DNA of 64,000 nucleotides from contig NZ_FNGF01000001.1 in the NCBI RefSeq assembly GCF_900102815.1, positions 703,443-767,442 on the forward strand. The letters run 5' to 3'. The position numbers were made by a program, and so were the translations under genes. The notes under the pieces were generated by a model. It had not been told where the DNA came from. It saw nothing but the letters and a program-made list of their open reading frames with translations, and searched no databases. This DNA is from Glycomyces sambucus (GTDB taxonomy: Bacteria > Actinomycetota > Actinomycetes > Mycobacteriales > Micromonosporaceae). This document shows positions 60,941-64,000 of this stretch, piece after piece (within the stretch, counting starts at the first letter, position 1; every line of letters starts with the position of its first letter).

Positions 60941-61039
60941 ACGACCGGTTCTTGTCGGACCCGTCGGCAATGCTCGCCCCCAGACTGCGGTTCCCCTCTG
61001 GGTGGGTGGGGGCTCGGGATGGTCTACAACCTTGAGCTT

Positions 61040-61966
61040 TTAACGCGCGTTGAGGAGCCGGTCCGTCTCGGCGGCTTCGGGCGCCGTGGCCGGGCCGCGT
61101 TTGGTGACCGCGAGGGCTGCGGCGGCGTTGGCCCGGCGGACTGCGGTGTCGATCGGGTCGGCTCGGAGGAGGGCGGCGGCGAGGACGCCCGTGTGGGCGT
61201 CGCCGGCGCCGGTGGTGTCGACCGCGTTCACTTGGAAGCCGGGCACGAGGCGGACTCCCTGGTCGTCGGCGATCCAGGCGCCTTCGCTGTTGTCGCGGGC
61301 GATCACGGTGCCGCCGGGGCGCAGGCGCGGCCGCAGGGCGGCGGCGCGGTCCGCGAGCGGTGCGTCGGCGAGGGCCGGGGTCAGCAGGCGGGTCTCCCTC
61401 GCGTTGGCGCTGAGCACGTCCGTGCGCGCCAGCGCCGCGCCGAGGACGCCGGGCGGGAGGTCGGCGACCAGCGGGGACGGGTCGAGGACGACCCGCAGGG
61501 CCTCCGGAAGCCCCGGGAGCCAGGCGGTCAGGGCCTCGGCGTTCACCGGGTGGGCGAGGCCGTAGCCCGAGACCACGACAATGTCTTCCACTTCCACAGA
61601 CACTAGTCGCAGGTCCGCAAGGCGCAGTTGGCCTTCCGCCCCCACATAGGTCACGAACGTCCGCTCGGCGCTGTCGTCGACGAGGACGATGCTGTAGCCG
61701 CTGTCGAGGTCGCTCAGGCCCGGCCCCGCGACCGCGAAGCCGTGCAGGGCCTCACGCACGATCGACCCGAACGGCCCCGTCCCGTACTGCCCCGCATACA
61801 GCACCGGCGCGCCGTCGCGAGCCGCGGCGGTCATCGCGTTGAAGCCGCCGCCCGCCGTGATCTGCGAAGAGGAGGCGATCACGTCGCCCCCGGGTTCGGG
61901 CATCGCGCCGATCGCGAGTCCGATGTCGACGATCACATTGCCGGTGTAGACGACGCGGCCGCTCAT
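61040..61966 (-). CDS. PfkB-family sugar/nucleoside kinase
   Basis: 308 residues. Ribokinase-like: start GNVIVDIG, glycine-rich GGGFNAMTAAARDGA near 40, and the catalytic DTTGAGDAHTGVLAAAL near 247 with the base Asp. Phosphorylates a sugar or nucleoside with ATP. The ATG overlaps the permease stop (ATGA). With the NCS1 permease and the ADP-ribosylglycohydrolase it forms a set like the E. coli yegTUV genes. Convergent with the ROK gene; the 99-base gap holds no clear terminator. Confidence 0.9.
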   Translation of the reverse strand: MSGRVVYTGNVIVDIGLAIGAMPEPGGDVIASSSQITAGGGFNAMTAAARDGAPVLYAGQYGTGPFGSIVREALHGFAVAGPGLSDLDSGYSIVLVDDSAERTFVTYVGAEGQLRLADLRLVSVEVEDIVVVSGYGLAHPVNAEALTAWLPGLPEALRVVLDPSPLVADLPPGVLGAALARTDVLSANARETRLLTPALADAPLADRAAALRPRLRPGGTVIARDNSEGAWIADDQGVRLVPGFQVNAVDTTGAGDAHTGVLAAALLRADPIDTAVRRANAAAALAVTKRGPATAPEAAETDRLLNAR

Positions 61967-63366
61967 GCCACGGGCTCCTTCCGGGCCGGCTTCGCGCCGC
62001 CCAGCGCGAAGTACAGCACGGCGGCGGCCGCGAAGGTGACGATCCACGCGATGCCGTCCTGGCCGATGCCGCGCATCACGTACCCGAGGACGATCGCGAG
62101 CAGCCAGGCCCCGGTGGCGCGCCGCTCGATGCCGCCGCGGTACCAGTACGCGCTGGTGCGGCGCACGTCCATGAGCGCGGCCGGGTCGTAGGTGCGGCGC
62201 TTGAGCATGTCGACGAGGAACACGCCGAGCCACGCGGTGATCGGGACGGCCAGCAGCGAGATGAAGGTGATGAACGGCCCGTAGAAGTCCCCGGCGATGA
62301 GCATGAAGTAGATCGAGCCGAGGAACGTGACGACCACGTCCACCGTGACCGCGTACACGCGCTTGATGCGCACGCCGAGCGTCAGCGTCGTCAGGCCCGC
62401 CGAGTACACCGACAGGTGGTTGGAGAGCAGCAGCCCGCCGAACGCGGCGATGAGGTACGGCACGGCCATCCCGGCCGGGAGCATCGCGCGGATCGCGGCG
62501 ACCGGGTCGGGCGCGGTCGCGAGGTCGGGGCTCCCGGCCGTCAGCAGCGAGCCGAGCGCGATGAGCAGCAGCAGCGGGACGCCCGCGCCCGCGGCGCTGG
62601 AGGCGACCAGGTGCGCGGCCTTGACGGAGGTCTTCTGGTAGCGGGCCATGTCGGCGCCCGCGTTGGCCCAGCCGATACCGGTGCCGGCGGCGATGGTGCC
62701 GATGCCGAGGAGGACCGCGGACCAGGACCCGGCGGCGGTCGCGGTGACGGCGTCCCAGTCGACGGTGGCGATGAGGAACGCGGCCACGACGAGGTTGAGC
62801 GCGCCGAAGATCCAGGTGGCCCACCGCTGGATGACGAGGATCGCGGCGTGGCCGAGCCCGGAGACCAGGAGCGTGCAGACCACGAACAGGCCGATCGCGA
62901 CGAGCGTCAGCACCGGCGCGTCCTTGGCGGCGATCTCCTCCCCCGCGGCGAGGGAGAACAGCGAGAGGAGCACGAACGCGGCGGTCGTGGTGTTGACGGT
63001 CTCCCAGCCCAGGCGCGACAGGAGCGACACGAGCGTGGGCCCGGCGTTGCCGCGGACGCCGAACACGGCGCGCGAGAGCGTCATCGAGGGCGCGCCCCCG
63101 CGGCGGCCCGCGACGGACACGATGCCGACGAGCGCGAACGACCCGAAGGCGCCGATCGCGGCCACGACCACGGCCTGCCAGATGTTCAGGCCGAGCGCGA
63201 CCAGGGTCGCGCCCAGCGGCAGGCCGAGGACGGAGATGTTGGCGGCGAACCACACCCAGAACAGCTGGAAGGCGTTGCCGTTGCGCTCCCCGTCGGGCAC
63301 GGGTTCGATGCCGCGCTGCTCGATCGCGGTGAGCGAGCCGCCGGGGGCGGCGTCGGTGGTGGTCAT
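61963..63366 (-). CDS. NCS1 family permease (purine/cytosine type)
   Basis: 467 residues, 12 spans. NCS1 pattern: FWVWFAANISVLGLPLG, SLLSRLGWETVNTT, GWANAGADMARYQ and VYSAGLTTLTLGVRIKR. The family imports purines, cytosine, allantoin, nucleosides or related heterocycles with H+ or Na+. The ATG has GGAG eight bases upstream. Coupled to the PfkB gene (ATGA). Likely imports the nucleoside-like substrate used by the neighbouring hydrolase and kinase. Confidence 0.88.
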   Translation of the reverse strand: MTTTDAAPGGSLTAIEQRGIEPVPDGERNGNAFQLFWVWFAANISVLGLPLGATLVALGLNIWQAVVVAAIGAFGSFALVGIVSVAGRRGGAPSMTLSRAVFGVRGNAGPTLVSLLSRLGWETVNTTTAAFVLLSLFSLAAGEEIAAKDAPVLTLVAIGLFVVCTLLVSGLGHAAILVIQRWATWIFGALNLVVAAFLIATVDWDAVTATAAGSWSAVLLGIGTIAAGTGIGWANAGADMARYQKTSVKAAHLVASSAAGAGVPLLLLIALGSLLTAGSPDLATAPDPVAAIRAMLPAGMAVPYLIAAFGGLLLSNHLSVYSAGLTTLTLGVRIKRVYAVTVDVVVTFLGSIYFMLIAGDFYGPFITFISLLAVPITAWLGVFLVDMLKRRTYDPAALMDVRRTSAYWYRGGIERRATGAWLLAIVLGYVMRGIGQDGIAWIVTFAAAAVLYFALGGAKPARKEPVA

Positions 63367-63410
63367 GGTCGGACTCCAGTCTTCGTTGAATGGAACGGGC
63401 GAGGGGGCGT

Positions 63411-64000
63411 TCAGATCCGGCGGCGCTCGCGGACGGCGAGGAGGCCGGTGCACAGGGACGCGAGGTCGAGGCGGTTGCGGTCCTGGACGACCGCGAGGGC
63501 GTCGGCGGGCCAGGCGGCGGCGCCGTGGACGGCGCCGAGGACGGCCCCGGCCATGGCCGCGACGGTGTCGGTGTCGCCCCCGGCGCGGGCGGCGGTGCGC
63601 AGGGTCGTCCACGGGTCGGTGGAGGCGGCGGCGAGCGCGAGGGCCGCGACGACGGACTCCTGGGCCGCGACCGAGGTGCCGACGAGGTCGATGAGGAGCC
63701 GGGCGTGGTCGGCGGGGTCGGTGTCCCGGAGGAGCGCGGCGGCCCAGCGGACGCGGGGCCCGATGCGGCCCCCGGCGGCCCAGTGGGCGCGGCGTTCGGC
63801 GAGGTCGGCGTAGTCGGCGCCGATCGCGACCGCTTCGGCGGCGGTGGCGCCGTCGATCGCGGCGGAGACGGCCGCGCCGACCGCGGCCGCGGCGGCGAGG
63901 CCGAGGCTGGAGTTGTGGGTGATGCGCGCGGAGTCCTGGACGGCGTCGAGGAAGGGCGTGCGCGGCGCGAACGGGACGGCGATCCCGACGGGCGTCACGC
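63411..64000 (-). CDS. ADP-ribosylglycohydrolase family protein (5' end beyond the window)
   Basis: The C-terminal part of the family is visible (about 195 residues): SARITHNSSLGLAAAAAVGAAV and the metal-binding GGDTDTVAAMAGAVLGA near the end. The remaining N-terminal portion and start lie past base 64000. Family members remove ADP-ribose from proteins or cleave related N-glycosidic bonds using Mg2+. It lies 44 bases upstream of the permease gene in the same direction, giving the hydrolase-permease-kinase set. Confidence 0.85.
   Translation of the reverse strand, partial: VTPVGIAVPFAPRTPFLDAVQDSARITHNSSLGLAAAAAVGAAVSAAIDGATAAEAVAIGADYADLAERRAHWAAGGRIGPRVRWAAALLRDTDPADHARLLIDLVGTSVAAQESVVAALALAAASTDPWTTLRTAARAGGDTDTVAAMAGAVLGAVHGAAAWPADALAVVQDRNRLDLASLCTGLLAVRERRRI

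Overview
This is a very GC-rich actinobacterial chromosome segment. Support comes from base composition, frequent GTG/TTG starts, the actinobacterial Trp-region membrane protein next to trpC, a 1,621-residue NAD-glutamate dehydrogenase, a gluABCD-type uptake operon and several families typical of Actinobacteria (DUF4178, DUF2617, DUF4247, DUF4259, DUF1023). The genus cannot be fixed from the sequence alone. No rRNA, tRNA, CRISPR array, transposase or phage gene was seen; the segment looks like ordinary, densely packed chromosome.

Layout. 0.1-5.7 kb (minus strand): a WecG/TagA glycosyltransferase coupled to a GDP-mannose-epimerase-like protein, a DUF234-like protein, a GNAT acetyltransferase, an FAD monooxygenase and lgt. 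5.9-9.8 kb (minus): hisI, Trp-region membrane protein, trpC, trpB, trpA, mostly joined by 4-base overlaps; trpE is absent. 9.9-15.3 kb (plus): RibD-like reductase, BCCT transporter, two MDR-type oxidoreductases, flavin-reductase-like protein. 15.4-20.3 kb (minus): a two-gene heterodimeric ABC exporter and hisF. 20.3-21.6 kb: a small membrane protein and its TetR regulator behind two operators. 21.7-23.2 kb: a conserved actinobacterial hypothetical and a CooC/MinD-like ATPase. 23.3-26.7 kb: gluABCD-type importer. 27-33.8 kb: lipB, DUF1023 hydrolase, ABC proteins, a ROK regulator. 33.9-38.7 kb: NAD-glutamate dehydrogenase. 39-42.7 kb: a five-gene DUF4178/DUF2617/DUF4247/DUF350/membrane spermidine-synthase-like cluster. 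42.8-51.2 kb: small hypotheticals, a TetR-controlled efflux pump, a CPBP protease, a two-component pair and others. 51.4-56 kb: rtcB, a periplasmic-binding-protein/pentameric ligand-gated channel fusion, and an arginase-family protein. 56-58.3 kb: YbbN-like protein, rnhA, and a GDT1-family manganese exporter behind a yybP-ykoY-type riboswitch. 58.3-64 kb: an MFS protein and ROK regulator sharing operators, then a PfkB kinase, NCS1 permease and ADP-ribosylglycohydrolase trio that runs off the right edge.

The most notable protein is the 742-residue chimera at 52670-54898: an N-terminal LivJ-type ligand-binding domain on a complete four-helix Pro-loop channel. The most notable DNA pattern is a set of short tandem repeats (7-22 bases) that repeatedly sit on or beside stop codons or at gene starts.
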